Source of the DNA: Pseudarthrobacter chlorophenolicus A6
Lineage (GTDB): Bacteria > Actinomycetota > Actinomycetes > Actinomycetales > Micrococcaceae
Assembly (NCBI RefSeq): GCF_000022025.1
Contig: NC_011886.1
Coordinates: forward strand, 2,831,209 to 2,895,208
DNA length: 64,000 nt
Reading direction: 5' to 3'
Shown piece after piece: positions 17,512-26,315 of the stretch (positions are counted from its first letter, which is position 1; each line of letters begins with the position of its first letter). The notes under the pieces are model-generated. The model did no database searches. It was not told the origin of the DNA and saw nothing but the letters and a program-made list of their open reading frames with translations. Made by a program: the position numbers and the translations under genes.

Positions 17512-18651
17512 TCAGGACAACCGTTCCACAGCCGCGCCGATCCGTTCGTCGGAGCCCGTCAGTGCGACGCGGACGAACCCGTTGCCGGCTTCCCCGTAGA
17601 ACACCCCAGGACCCACCACGATGCCGCGATCGGCAAGGCGGGCAACGGTATCCCAGGTGCCCTCCCCTGCCGAGCTCCAGAGGTAGAGGCCGGCGTCGGA
17701 ATCCTTGATCTCCAGGCCGAACCCGCGCAGGGCGGGTACCAGCTGCTCGCGGCGTGCGCGGTAGAGGTCCTTCTGGGCCTCCACGTGGGTATCGTCGCCG
17801 AGCGCCACCCGCATGGCCTCCTGAACCGGGAACGGAACAATCATTCCGGCGTGCTTGCGGCTGTTGACCAGGTTGGGCATCAGCGCCGGGTCACCGGCTA
17901 CGAATGCCGCCCGGTAGCCGGCCACGTTCGACTGCTTGCTCAGCGAGTAGACCGCCAGCAGGCCTTCGTGGGACCCACCGGCCACACGCGGATCCAGGAT
18001 GCTGGGGACGGGCTGGCCGCCGCGCTGGACGTCCCAATCGCCCCAGCCGAGTTCTGCATAGCATTCGTCGGAGGCCACCACGGCGCCGAGCTCCCGTGCC
18101 TGGACCACAAGTGCCCTCAGCGATTCGACGTCCCGCACGCTTCCGGTGGGATTGCCCGGGGAATTGACCCAGATGAGGCGCACGCGGGAGCGGACGGCGT
18201 CGTCGAGCTCGTCCAGATTGTCCGTGGCCACGGAGGTGACGCCGCCGAACGTGGCGCCGATATCGTACGTGGGGTAGGCCACCTTGGGACGCACGACGAT
18301 GTCTCCCGGCTTCAGGCCCAGCAGCAGCGGGAGCCACGCAACAAGTTCCTTCGAACCTACCGTGGGCATGATGTTTCGCGGGTCCAGGCCGGATACCCCG
18401 CGGCGGCGCTCGAACCAGCCGGCGATGGCGTCGCGGAGCGCGGGAGTTCCGTGCACCGTGGGATAGCCCGGTGCATTGGCTGCAGCCGTCAGCGCGTCCT
18501 GGATGATGGCAGGCGTGGGATCCACCGGCGTTCCGATGGACAGGTTAACTGCCCCGCCCGGGTGCTCGGAGGCCTTCGCCAGGTACGGCGCCATGGCCTC
18601 CCACGGGTAGTCGGGCAGGTCCAGGCCGAAAGTGCGCAGTGCAGCGGTCAC
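17512..18651 (-). CDS. dapC: N-succinyldiaminopimelate aminotransferase
   Basis: PLP enzyme (379 residues) of aminotransferase class I/II that converts N-succinyl-2-amino-6-ketopimelate to N-succinyl-LL-DAP, between DapD and DapE. The PLP lysine lies in VYSLSKQSNVAGYRAAFV (about 237-254); NSPGNPTGSV and the C-terminal GFVRVALTGSDERI are also conserved. The GTG start is 13 bases after the fdxA stop, the fdxA-dapC pairing seen in other actinobacteria. The neighbour supports DapC over a generic aspartate aminotransferase. Confidence 0.88.
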   Translation of the reverse strand: MTAALRTFGLDLPDYPWEAMAPYLAKASEHPGGAVNLSIGTPVDPTPAIIQDALTAAANAPGYPTVHGTPALRDAIAGWFERRRGVSGLDPRNIMPTVGSKELVAWLPLLLGLKPGDIVVRPKVAYPTYDIGATFGGVTSVATDNLDELDDAVRSRVRLIWVNSPGNPTGSVRDVESLRALVVQARELGAVVASDECYAELGWGDWDVQRGGQPVPSILDPRVAGGSHEGLLAVYSLSKQSNVAGYRAAFVAGDPALMPNLVNSRKHAGMIVPFPVQEAMRVALGDDTHVEAQKDLYRARREQLVPALRGFGLEIKDSDAGLYLWSSAGEGTWDTVARLADRGIVVGPGVFYGEAGNGFVRVALTGSDERIGAAVERLS

Positions 18652-18664
18652 CGTTACGCCCGTA

Positions 18665-18991
18665 TCAGTGGTCTTGGTTCTGCGGGGGCAGCGCGGCGAT
18701 CATCGGGTGGTCCTTGCCCGTGTTGCCGATCTTCGCGGCTCCGCCCGGCGAGCCGAGGTCGTCGAAGAACTCGACGTTTGCCTTGTAGTAGTCAGCCCAC
18801 TCGTCCGGGGTGTCATCCTCGTAGTAGATGGCTTCCACGGGGCACACCGGTTCACACGCGCCGCAGTCGACGCATTCGTCCGGATGGATGTACAGCGAAC
18901 GCTCGCCCTCATAGATGCAGTCGACCGGGCATTCCTCGATGCATGCCTTGTCCTTGACATCTACACACGGCTGCGCGATTACGTACGTCAC
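18665..18991 (-). CDS. fdxA: 7Fe ferredoxin (3Fe-4S/4Fe-4S)
   Basis: Small electron carrier of 108 residues. Cys9, Cys17, Cys21 and Cys25 in the N-terminal cluster region and Cys40, Cys43, Cys46, Cys50-Pro in the second motif give the pattern of seven-iron ferredoxins (Cys9-x7-Cys17 for the 3Fe-4S site). I chose the GTG giving MTYVIAQPCVD, the standard family N-terminus, with GGAGAGG 8 bases upstream. A longer form from 19063 adds 24 unrelated residues. The probable -10 near 19070 would leave a leader of about 70 bases. It is co-transcribed with dapC. Confidence 0.92.
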   Translation of the reverse strand: MTYVIAQPCVDVKDKACIEECPVDCIYEGERSLYIHPDECVDCGACEPVCPVEAIYYEDDTPDEWADYYKANVEFFDDLGSPGGAAKIGNTGKDHPMIAALPPQNQDH

Positions 18992-19112
18992 GTCCCTGGC
19001 CTCTCCACGTTGGTTCCGGCATCCCGCCGGCTCTTTCGCCCGGCGCGGCCGGACTATTGACATCTGAGCCTATTATCTCCCACGCCGTTCCCGCGAACCT
19101 AGCCGGGCCTCC

Positions 19113-19118
19113 TAGTAT
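19113..19118 (+). promoter_or_regulatory. -10 box for the leaderless SH3-like gene
   Basis: TAGTAT, then GAAGTG (6 bases), then GTG at 19125. The spacing favours this GTG over the one at 19122. Confidence 0.55.
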
Positions 19119-19124
19119 GAAGTG

Positions 19125-19364
19125 GTGACGCTGCCCACCCCCGCTCCCGCCGGTTTCCTGTCCGCTGCCACCCCCGGAACCCGCGTCGTAGTGCGGTACC
19201 GGATCGAGGGGGGCTTCACTGACGCGCTGGGCCACCTTGTCTCGTGCGACGGTTGTGCGTGCACCGTACGGACGCGGCAGGCCGACGTCGTCATCCCCCT
19301 CGCTGCCGTGGTGGCGGCTAAGGAGGTCCCGCCCGCTCCGGAACGGCGCCGCCCGCGGGCCTGA
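19125..19364 (+). CDS. Stand-alone SH3-like domain protein (79 aa)
   Basis: A small cytosolic protein whose body (GTRVVVRYRIEGGFTDALGHL, then TVRTRQADVVIPLAAVVAAKEVPPAP) looks like the N-terminal SH3-like domain of actinobacterial Rv0428c-type GNAT acetyltransferases. No acetyltransferase domain follows; the frame ends with a basic tail. Such one-domain forms may be a real small family or a remnant. It is divergent from fdxA and convergent with typA. Function is unknown. Confidence 0.65.
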   Translation: MTLPTPAPAGFLSAATPGTRVVVRYRIEGGFTDALGHLVSCDGCACTVRTRQADVVIPLAAVVAAKEVPPAPERRRPRA

Positions 19365-19380
19365 ACTGCAAACCGGTTAA

Positions 19381-19421
19381 ACGCGGAATGCCGCCGGCAT
19401 GGAGCCAGCGGCATTCTGCGT
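19381..19421. terminator. Bidirectional terminator before typA end
   Basis: ACGCGGAATGCCGC (19381-19394) pairs with 19408-19421 (one G.U) between two convergent genes. Confidence 0.75.
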
Positions 19422-19433
19422 TGTTGCGGTGTG

Positions 19434-21362
19434 TTACGACTTCGCGCGGGCGCGGGCGGCCTTGGCACGCTCGTTGGTGTCCAGGATGACCTTGCGGATG
19501 CGGATGGCATCCGGGGTCACCTCAACGCACTCGTCCTCGCGGGCGAACTCGAGGGATTCCTCGAGGGTGAGCTCGCGCGGCGGCGTCAGGTTCTCGAACG
19601 AATCCGAGGAAGCGGCACGCATGTTGGTGAGCTTCTTTTCCTTGGTGATGTTGACGTCCATGTCGTCGGCGCGGGAGTTCTCGCCGACGATCATGCCCTC
19701 GTACACCTCGGAGGTGGGCTTCACGAAGAAGGAGCCACGTTCCTGCAGGTTGATCATGGCGAACGGGGTGACCACACCGGCCCGGTCAGCAACCATTGAA
19801 CCGTTGGTGCGGTACTCGATGGGGCCGGCCCACGGCTCGTAGCCTTCGGAGATGGAGGCCGCGATGCCGGCGCCGCGGGTGTCGGTCAGGAACCGGGTAC
19901 GGAAACCGATCAGGCCACGGGCCGGAACGATGAACTCCATGCGGCACCAGCCGGTGCCGTGGTTGGCCATGTTGGTCATGCGGCCCTTGCGGGCAGCCAT
20001 CAGCTGGGTGACAGCACCGAGGTACTCTTCGGGCACGTCGATGGTCATGTGTTCCATCGGCTCGTGGACCTTGCCGTCAACGGTCTTGGTCACAACCTGC
20101 GGCTTGCCCACGGTCAGTTCGAAGCCTTCGCGGCGCATCTGCTCCACGAGGATGGCCAGGGCCAGCTCGCCACGGCCCTGGACTTCCCAGGCGTCGGGAC
20201 GCTCGGTGGGGAGGACCTTGATGGAGACGTTACCGATCAGTTCCTTGTCCAGGCGGTCCTTCACCTGGCGCGCGGTCACCTTGGCGCCCTTGACCTTGCC
20301 GGCCAGCGGCGAGGTGTTGATACCGATGGTCATGGAGATCGCGGGATCGTCCACGGTGATCAGCGGCAACGGCTGCGGGTTCTCAGCGTCGGTCAGGGTC
20401 TCACCAATGGTGATTTCCTCGATACCGGCAACGGCGACGATCTCGCCGGGGCCTGCGGACTCGGCCGGGACGCGGTCCAGAGCCTTGGTGGCCAGCAGTT
20501 CGGTGATCTTGACGTTCTTCAGTTCACCGTTGGCGCGTGCCCAGGCAACGGTCTGGCCCTTGCGCAGGGTGCCGTTGTAGATGCGGAGCAGGGCGAGGCG
20601 GCCAAGGAACGGGGACGCGTCAAGGTTGGTGACGTGGGCCTGGAGGACGCCCTCGGGGTTGTACGTGGGAGCGGGGATGTGCTCGATGATGGTCTTGAAC
20701 AGCGGCTCAAGGTCCTCGTTGTCCGGAGCGGAGCCGTTGGCTGGCTGCTCGAGGGAGGCGCGGCCAACCTTGGCTGCAGCGTAAACCACGGGAACTTCCA
20801 GGACCTTGTCCAGGTCGAGGTCCGGAACTTCGTCCGCAAGGTCCGAAGCGAGGCCCAGCAGGAGGTCCATGGACTCGTGCACAACTTCGTCGATGCGGGC
20901 GTCAGGGCGGTCGGTCTTGTTGACCAGCAGGATGACGGGAAGGTGTGCGGCCAGGGCCTTGCGGAGAACGAAGCGCGTCTGCGGCAGCGGACCTTCAGAC
21001 GAGTCGACGAGCAGCACGACGCCGTCAACCATGGACAGGCCGCGCTCCACCTCGCCACCGAAGTCGGCGTGGCCGGGGGTGTCGATGACGTTGATGGTGA
21101 TGGTTTCGCCGTTGGACGACGGTCCGTTGTAGGCCACAGTGGTGTTCTTGGCCAGGATGGTGATGCCCTTTTCGCGTTCCAGGTCACCGGAGTCCATCAC
21201 GCGGTCTTCGAGGTGGTTGTGTTCGGCAAAGGAGTTGGTCTGCTTGAGCATGGCGTCAACCAGTGTGGTCTTGCCGTGGTCAACGTGGGCCACAATCGCG
21301 ACGTTGCGGAGGTCACTGCGCGAGGCAGTGGCTACCGCGGTGTTGGTGGTGGTTTCAGACAT
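19434..21362 (-). CDS. typA: Translational GTPase TypA/BipA
   Basis: Ribosome-binding GTPase of 642 residues needed for 50S assembly and stress or cold growth. G1 is AHVDHGKTT (about 25-33), G2 includes EREKGITI, G3 DTPGHADF and G4 NKTD. EF-G-like domains III and V follow, then the TypA-specific C-terminal domain ([14 protein letters not shown] near the end). The ATG has no clear ribosome site; GAGTCT six bases upstream could be a weak -10 of a leaderless message. Confidence 0.96.
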   Translation of the reverse strand: MSETTTNTAVATASRSDLRNVAIVAHVDHGKTTLVDAMLKQTNSFAEHNHLEDRVMDSGDLEREKGITILAKNTTVAYNGPSSNGETITINVIDTPGHADFGGEVERGLSMVDGVVLLVDSSEGPLPQTRFVLRKALAAHLPVILLVNKTDRPDARIDEVVHESMDLLLGLASDLADEVPDLDLDKVLEVPVVYAAAKVGRASLEQPANGSAPDNEDLEPLFKTIIEHIPAPTYNPEGVLQAHVTNLDASPFLGRLALLRIYNGTLRKGQTVAWARANGELKNVKITELLATKALDRVPAESAGPGEIVAVAGIEEITIGETLTDAENPQPLPLITVDDPAISMTIGINTSPLAGKVKGAKVTARQVKDRLDKELIGNVSIKVLPTERPDAWEVQGRGELALAILVEQMRREGFELTVGKPQVVTKTVDGKVHEPMEHMTIDVPEEYLGAVTQLMAARKGRMTNMANHGTGWCRMEFIVPARGLIGFRTRFLTDTRGAGIAASISEGYEPWAGPIEYRTNGSMVADRAGVVTPFAMINLQERGSFFVKPTSEVYEGMIVGENSRADDMDVNITKEKKLTNMRAASSDSFENLTPPRELTLEESLEFAREDECVEVTPDAIRIRKVILDTNERAKAARARAKS

Positions 21363-21634
21363 GCGTAAAGACTCGATTCCGTGGGTCAGATGTAGTCATC
21401 GCGACATTTCCAACCGAAACGCACGACGGATCAGGCCCTTAACACAGGGCTCCTTCATTAAGCATAACGGCAGTGGCAAGTGATGGCCTAAATCCGCACG
21501 GGAACCCGCTGGAATCCGCCCCTCTGCCGGCCGCCCGCGGGACGGAAATTGAGAGCTGTCACACTCACTGGATAAATACGGATTTATGCCCCATTATTGC
21601 TGGTGATGAGCAGCGAATCCCACGAGAAACCAGC

Positions 21635-22549
21635 ATGCGTCCCGCATCCGCTTTAACGCGGATCGCGGTATTTGCCATCGCCGCCGGCATTGTCCTGGCG
21701 GCTCCGGGCCAACCGGCACAACTTCCGGAGTCTGACGTCCCAGCGGCCACGGCCAGCCCGGACCAGGTCCCGCCTTCACTGCTCAGGGCTGCTGCGACGG
21801 ACCCGGCGGATGCGCCCCGGTACACGCCGGGCGCGGACCTCTCCGAGGTCCTCTCCCGCCCGGCCATGCGTCCAGGGGAGGTCTACCGGAATCCGGTGTT
21901 CGGCCGGAACGAGGTGGTCGTGGCGAATGTCCGGAACACCGCTGTCCTGATCGGAGACTCCCAGTCGGTTCCGGACGACAGCTGGCCGCGCCGAGCTCTG
22001 GCTGCCCTTGGCTACAACGTCCACTTCTGCGGGTATGGCGGAACCGGTTTCACGGCGGCCAACGGCAAGGTGGGCAACTACATCGATGCGCTGGAGCGCG
22101 GCGACTGGATGTTGCCGGTGGGAACTCCAGGCCTGGTGGTGATTGAAGGCGGCGGCAACGACGCTGCCCGCGGCGCCTCGGATGCCCAGATCACCGCTAA
22201 TGCCAACCGCCTTGTACAGGCCATGAGAGCCCGCTACCCAACCACCAGCATGGTGATGGTGGGCACCCTGGCGAAGGGTGCCAACAACGGTGGCGGTCGC
22301 CGGAGCCAGGTGGACAACCTGCTCTCCACCATCGCGGCAAAGCAGGGCATCACCTTCGTCAGTGCAGGAGACTGGCTGACTAAATACAACCTCACACAGC
22401 ACTTGGCGGACCCTGTCCACATGGACAGCGAAGGCCGGAAGGCGCTGGGGACGGTGCTGGAGCGCCGCTTCCGGGAACTGGGAATTCCGGACATCACGGC
22501 CGCAGCGGCGGCGCCTGCACAGGCCGGAGCCGGCAGCAAGAAGGGCTGA
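21635..22549 (+). CDS. Secreted SGNH-type hydrolase
   Basis: An exported esterase-like protein of 304 residues. The ATG at 21635 was chosen because a basic start and a hydrophobic signal peptide (about 6-26) follow at once; the frame stays open further upstream but codes nothing recognisable. SGNH blocks are visible: the nucleophile Ser in LIGDSQS (block I), GYGGTGF (block II Gly), VVIEGGGNDAARG (block III Asn) and DPVHMDSEG (block V Asp/His). The substrate could be a cell-wall or polysaccharide ester. A -35/-10-like pair (TTGAGA, 18 bases, TAAATA) lies about 50-85 bases upstream. The terminator overlaps the stop. Confidence 0.78.
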   Translation: MRPASALTRIAVFAIAAGIVLAAPGQPAQLPESDVPAATASPDQVPPSLLRAAATDPADAPRYTPGADLSEVLSRPAMRPGEVYRNPVFGRNEVVVANVRNTAVLIGDSQSVPDDSWPRRALAALGYNVHFCGYGGTGFTAANGKVGNYIDALERGDWMLPVGTPGLVVIEGGGNDAARGASDAQITANANRLVQAMRARYPTTSMVMVGTLAKGANNGGGRRSQVDNLLSTIAAKQGITFVSAGDWLTKYNLTQHLADPVHMDSEGRKALGTVLERRFRELGIPDITAAAAAPAQAGAGSKKG

Positions 22550-22584
22550 GGCCCCGCTCCTTTCGGAATGGCGCCCCAGCCCTT
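22541..22584. terminator. Hairpin between the SGNH hydrolase and dppDF
   Basis: AAGGGCTG and CAGCCCTT (8-base stem with additional inner G-C pairing) separate two convergent genes. Confidence 0.6.
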
Positions 22585-22610
22585 CAGCTGTGCAGCGACG
22601 GATCGCGGCC

Positions 22611-24332
22611 TTATGCCACTTCCGGCGGCAGCATCAGCTTCGCACCCGGGATGGCGTTCAGGAGTGCCCTGGTGTACTCCTGCTGCGGCGACTCGAAGAC
22701 CTCGTCGGTGGTTCCGGTTTCCACCAGGCGGCCCTTCTCCATGACGCAGACATGGTCGGCAATCTGCCGGACGACTGCCAGGTCGTGGGTGATGAAGAGA
22801 TAGGTCAGGCCCAGGTTCGACTGCAGGTCAGCAAGCAGGTTCAGGACCTGCGCCTGGACCAGGACGTCCAGTGCGGACACTGCCTCGTCACAGATGATGA
22901 CCTCGGGGTCCAGCGCGAGGGCGCGGGCAATGGCAACGCGCTGGCGCTGGCCTCCGGAGAGCTCGTTCGGGTACCGCTGCATGGCGGACTGGGGCAGTGC
23001 CACCTGGTCCAGCAGTTCCCGTACCTTCTTCTCCCGGCTGGCCGCATCACCGATCTTGTGGACGCGCAACGGCTCCTCGATGGTGCGGTAGATGTTGTAC
23101 ATCGGGTCCAGGGATCCGTACGGGTCCTGGAAGATCGGCTGGACACGCCGGCGGAACTTGAACAGGTCCCCGGCCTTCAGCAGCGACGTATCCACGCCGT
23201 CAAAGAGGATCTTGCCGTCGGTAGGCGTCTCAAGCTGGAGCACCATCTTGGCCACCGTGGACTTGCCCGAACCGGACTCCCCCACGATCGCCGTCGTTGT
23301 TCCCCGTTTGACGTCGAAGCTCACGCCATCCACGGCCGCGAAGTCCGTGGCTTTACCCAGGCCCTGGCGGAGCTTGTACACCTTTCGCAGGTCCTGGATC
23401 TGCAGCACGTTGTCCGCGACGGACGTTTCCGCTGCAGGAGCCAGCATGTCTGCCGTCTCCACGCCCTGTTCCTTGGCTGCCTGGATGCGCCGGCTGGCAA
23501 GGGATGGCGCCGACTCAACCAGGCGCTTCGTGTAGGGGTGCTGCGGATTGCGGAGCAGTTCCAGTGACGGTCCTGCTTCCACTACGCGTCCCTGGTACAT
23601 GACCACCACTTTGTTGGCACGTTCTGCCGCCAGGCCCAGGTCGTGGGTGATCAGCAGCACCGAGGTGCCAAGTTCGGTGGTCATGGTGTCCAGGTGGTCC
23701 AGGATCTGCCGCTGGACTGTCACGTCCAGGGCAGACGTGGGCTCATCGGCAATGAGCAGGCGCGGCTGGCATGACAGGCCAATGGCAATCAGTGCACGCT
23801 GGCGCATACCGCCGGAGAACTCATGCGGATATTGGTTTGCGCGGCGCTTGGCATCGGGCAGGCCGGCTTCGGACAGCACCTTGGCGATGTCCTCCGGGCC
23901 GCTTGGACGGCCATTGGCGCGCAGGGTCTCCCGTACCTGGTAACCGATCTTCCACACCGGGTTGAGGTTGGACATCGGGTCCTGGGGAACCATGCCGATG
24001 GTGTTTCCGCGCAGCTCGATCATCCGCTGCTCGCTGGCGTGGGAAATGTCTTCGCCGTCAAGCAGGATCTGGCCGCCGGAGACGCTGCCGTTGTTGGGCA
24101 GCAGTCCAATGGCTGCCAGTGCCGTGGTGGATTTGCCCGACCCGGACTCCCCCACAATGGCTACCGTCTCACCGGGCATGATGGTCAGGTGTGCGTTGCG
24201 CACGGCCTGGACTTCACCGCTGCCGGTCTTGAAGGTGATGGCAAGGTCGCGGATTTCCAGAAGGGGCTTGTTGCCGTTGGCGCGGGCCTCGCCGATGCTG
24301 ACGTCTGGGGTTGTCATCTCTTTATCTCTCAT
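22611..24332 (-). CDS. Fused oligopeptide ABC transporter ATPase (DppD-DppF)
   Basis: Two complete ATPase domains in one chain of 573 residues, equal to DppD plus DppF (OppD-OppF). The first has Walker A GESGSGKST (about 59-67) and [18 protein letters not shown]. The second has a second GESGSGKST (about 348-356), LSGGQRQR and VIICDEAVSALD. Each half ends with the oligopeptide-type C-terminal extension (YTKRLVES, YTRALLNAIPGA). The ATG at 24332 overlaps the preceding permease stop; a second ATG 15 bases on is possible. It is the last gene of the importer operon. Confidence 0.93.
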   Translation of the reverse strand: MRDKEMTTPDVSIGEARANGNKPLLEIRDLAITFKTGSGEVQAVRNAHLTIMPGETVAIVGESGSGKSTTALAAIGLLPNNGSVSGGQILLDGEDISHASEQRMIELRGNTIGMVPQDPMSNLNPVWKIGYQVRETLRANGRPSGPEDIAKVLSEAGLPDAKRRANQYPHEFSGGMRQRALIAIGLSCQPRLLIADEPTSALDVTVQRQILDHLDTMTTELGTSVLLITHDLGLAAERANKVVVMYQGRVVEAGPSLELLRNPQHPYTKRLVESAPSLASRRIQAAKEQGVETADMLAPAAETSVADNVLQIQDLRKVYKLRQGLGKATDFAAVDGVSFDVKRGTTTAIVGESGSGKSTVAKMVLQLETPTDGKILFDGVDTSLLKAGDLFKFRRRVQPIFQDPYGSLDPMYNIYRTIEEPLRVHKIGDAASREKKVRELLDQVALPQSAMQRYPNELSGGQRQRVAIARALALDPEVIICDEAVSALDVLVQAQVLNLLADLQSNLGLTYLFITHDLAVVRQIADHVCVMEKGRLVETGTTDEVFESPQQEYTRALLNAIPGAKLMLPPEVA

Positions 24333-25273
24333 CGCTGGCGGCTCTTCGGGTCGAGGGCGTCACGGACGGCGTCGCCCAGCATGATGAAGCTCAGCACGGT
24401 GATGGACAGCGCTGCAGCGGGGAACAGCAGGATTTCGGGCCGGGTCCGGATGGAGGCCTGGGCACCTGCAATGTCATTGCCCCACGACATGATGCTCTGC
24501 GGCAGTCCGATGCCCAGGAAGGACAGCGTGGCTTCGGCCACGATGAACACGCCCAGTTCCAGCGTTGCCAGCACGATGATCGGTGCCAGGGCGTTGGGCA
24601 GGACGTGCCGGACCAGCGCCTTGAACTTCGACACGCCCAGTGCCTGGGCCGCGGTGACGAAGTCTGCGTTACGTACTTCTATGACGGCGCCGCGGGTGAT
24701 GCGGGCCATCTGCGGCCAGGCCAGCAGCGATATGACAAACACCACTGTCCACACGCTCTTGTTCTCGCGGAACAGGGGCAGCTGGGTGATCACCAGCGCA
24801 CCGAGGATCAGCGGCAGTGCGAAGAAGATGTCGCCGAGGCGGGCCAGGACGGCGTCGATCCAGCCGCCGTAGTAGCCAGCCAATGCGCCGAGGGTTACAC
24901 CGATCACCAGTACGCAGAGCACCGAAAGGATGCCGACGGACAGTGATGCCTGGGTGCCGTGGATGACGCGCGAGTAGATGTCGCAACCCTGGAAAGTAAA
25001 CCCGAACGGGTGTCCGGCGGTGGGCCCGCCTTCCGAGTTCCCGAGTTCGCAGCCGTCGTTCGGCGGGGTGGACGTGAAGAGGCCGGGGAACAGCGCAATC
25101 ACGATCAGGGCAAGGATCAGCAGCGACGAGATGATAAACAGCGGACGACGGCGGAGCTTGCGCCACGCGTCTGCCCACAGGCTGAGCGGGGCTTGGTCGG
25201 TCTTGACCGCGTCCGTCGCCTGCAGCGGGGTTTCATCGATGGGCGCCACGAAGTGGCTGTTGTTACTGGTCAT
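24329..25273 (-). CDS. dppC: Oligopeptide ABC transporter permease (DppC type)
   Basis: Inner-membrane permease (314 residues) with a cytoplasmic N-terminus, one helix, a periplasmic-side loop with a Cys pair and then five helices. The ATPase-contact EAA loop is TAAQALGVSKFKALVRHVLPNALAP (about 190-215). The ATG at 25273 was chosen for GAGGA about 7 bases upstream; the 13 residues before it in the longer frame lie inside dppB. It overlaps dppB by 11 bases. Confidence 0.92.
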   Translation of the reverse strand: MTSNNSHFVAPIDETPLQATDAVKTDQAPLSLWADAWRKLRRRPLFIISSLLILALIVIALFPGLFTSTPPNDGCELGNSEGGPTAGHPFGFTFQGCDIYSRVIHGTQASLSVGILSVLCVLVIGVTLGALAGYYGGWIDAVLARLGDIFFALPLILGALVITQLPLFRENKSVWTVVFVISLLAWPQMARITRGAVIEVRNADFVTAAQALGVSKFKALVRHVLPNALAPIIVLATLELGVFIVAEATLSFLGIGLPQSIMSWGNDIAGAQASIRTRPEILLFPAAALSITVLSFIMLGDAVRDALDPKSRQR

Positions 25274-26192
25274 AGCGAATCCTCGGGTCAAGCCAGGCGT
25301 ACAGGAGATCAACGAGCAGGTTGGACACCACGAACACCAGCACCAGCACGCTGACGATGGACACGATGGTGGGGCCCTCAGTGCGCAGGACTGCCTGGTA
25401 CAGCTTGTTGCCGACGCCCGGGACGTTGAAGATGCCTTCGGTAACGATGGCGCCGCCCATCAGGCCGCCGAGGTTGGCGCCGAGGTAGGTCACCACGGGG
25501 ATCAGCGAGTTGCGCAGGATGTGTGCCAGGACCACCCGGGGCCGGGAGAGGCCCTTGGCGGTGGCGGTCCGGACGTAGTCCGCGTTCATGTTCTCGCTGA
25601 CCGATGCACGGGTCAGCCTGAGGACGTACGCGAAGGACACCAGGCCCAGCACGACGGCGGGCAGCAGCAGGCTGCCCCAGTCGGCGTTGGCGCCCACTGT
25701 GGGTTTCGCCCAGCCAAGCTGGACACCGAAGACCAGCTGGAATACGAAGCCCAGCACGAAGGTGGGGACTGCGATGACGACGAGGGACGCCACCAGGACG
25801 GTGGAGTCAAACCAGCCGCCGCGGCGGAGGCCGGCGAAGACGCCGAAAGCCACACCGAAGATGGCCTGGATGGCAAGCGCTTCGATGGCCAGCATCGCCG
25901 TTACCGGGAAGACGCGGGCGAGGCTTGCCGCGATGGGCTGGCCGGTGAAGTCGTTGCCGAGGTTGAACGTGAAGAGGTTCTTCAGAAACAGCCCGTACTG
26001 GACGAAGAATGGTTCATCAAGGTGGTACTGGCTGCGAAGGGTATCGATGACTGCCTGGGGTGGCTGGCGGTCGCCGAACAGTGCCGCGATGGGATCGCCG
26101 GGAAGGGCGAACACCATGTAGTACACGAGGAGGGTGGTGCCGATGAAGACAGGGATCACCTGGAGGAGCCGGCGAAGGATAAAGCGGACCAC
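25263..26192 (-). CDS. dppB: Oligopeptide ABC transporter permease (DppB type)
   Basis: First permease of the importer (309 residues, six helices). The N-terminus MVRFILRRLLQVIPVFIGTTLLVY is the DppB hallmark in character; the EAA loop reads TATAKGLSRPRVVLAHILRNSLIPV (about 195-220). It is followed by dppC and the fused ATPase, and preceded by a binding-protein gene with an intervening hairpin, which would lower permease mRNA relative to binding protein. Confidence 0.92.
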   Translation of the reverse strand: MVRFILRRLLQVIPVFIGTTLLVYYMVFALPGDPIAALFGDRQPPQAVIDTLRSQYHLDEPFFVQYGLFLKNLFTFNLGNDFTGQPIAASLARVFPVTAMLAIEALAIQAIFGVAFGVFAGLRRGGWFDSTVLVASLVVIAVPTFVLGFVFQLVFGVQLGWAKPTVGANADWGSLLLPAVVLGLVSFAYVLRLTRASVSENMNADYVRTATAKGLSRPRVVLAHILRNSLIPVVTYLGANLGGLMGGAIVTEGIFNVPGVGNKLYQAVLRTEGPTIVSIVSVLVLVFVVSNLLVDLLYAWLDPRIRYDQ

Positions 26193-26256
26193 GGTATCAC
26201 CAGCCTTCCGGGGAGGAAGTGAACAGGTTCATGCATACCTTCCTGCCGTGCAAGCC

Positions 26257-26288
26257 AATGGGGGCCCGGCCGTAACCGGACCCCCATT
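26257..26288 (-). terminator. Intra-operon hairpin between binding protein and dppB
   Basis: AATGGGGGCCCGG pairs with CCGGACCCCCATT (one mismatch). Read on the minus strand, this lies after the binding-protein stop and before dppB, fitting partial termination. Confidence 0.6.
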
Positions 26289-26315
26289 AGCCTTGGCGGC
26301 AAGTTAGATCAAAGA

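Noticed and set aside
17485-18957. 490-codon open frame on the plus strand opposite dapC and fdxA
   Set aside because: It runs antisense to two well-supported genes, has no recognisable domain, and long antisense frames are expected in GC-rich DNA.
18992-19063. Longer ferredoxin start
   Set aside because: It adds 24 Arg-rich residues before the standard MTYVIAQPC N-terminus, and the internal GTG has a good ribosome site.
19959-21368. 469-codon open frame antisense to typA
   Set aside because: The typA protein is conserved over its full length; the antisense product is Val/Gly/His-rich and matches nothing.
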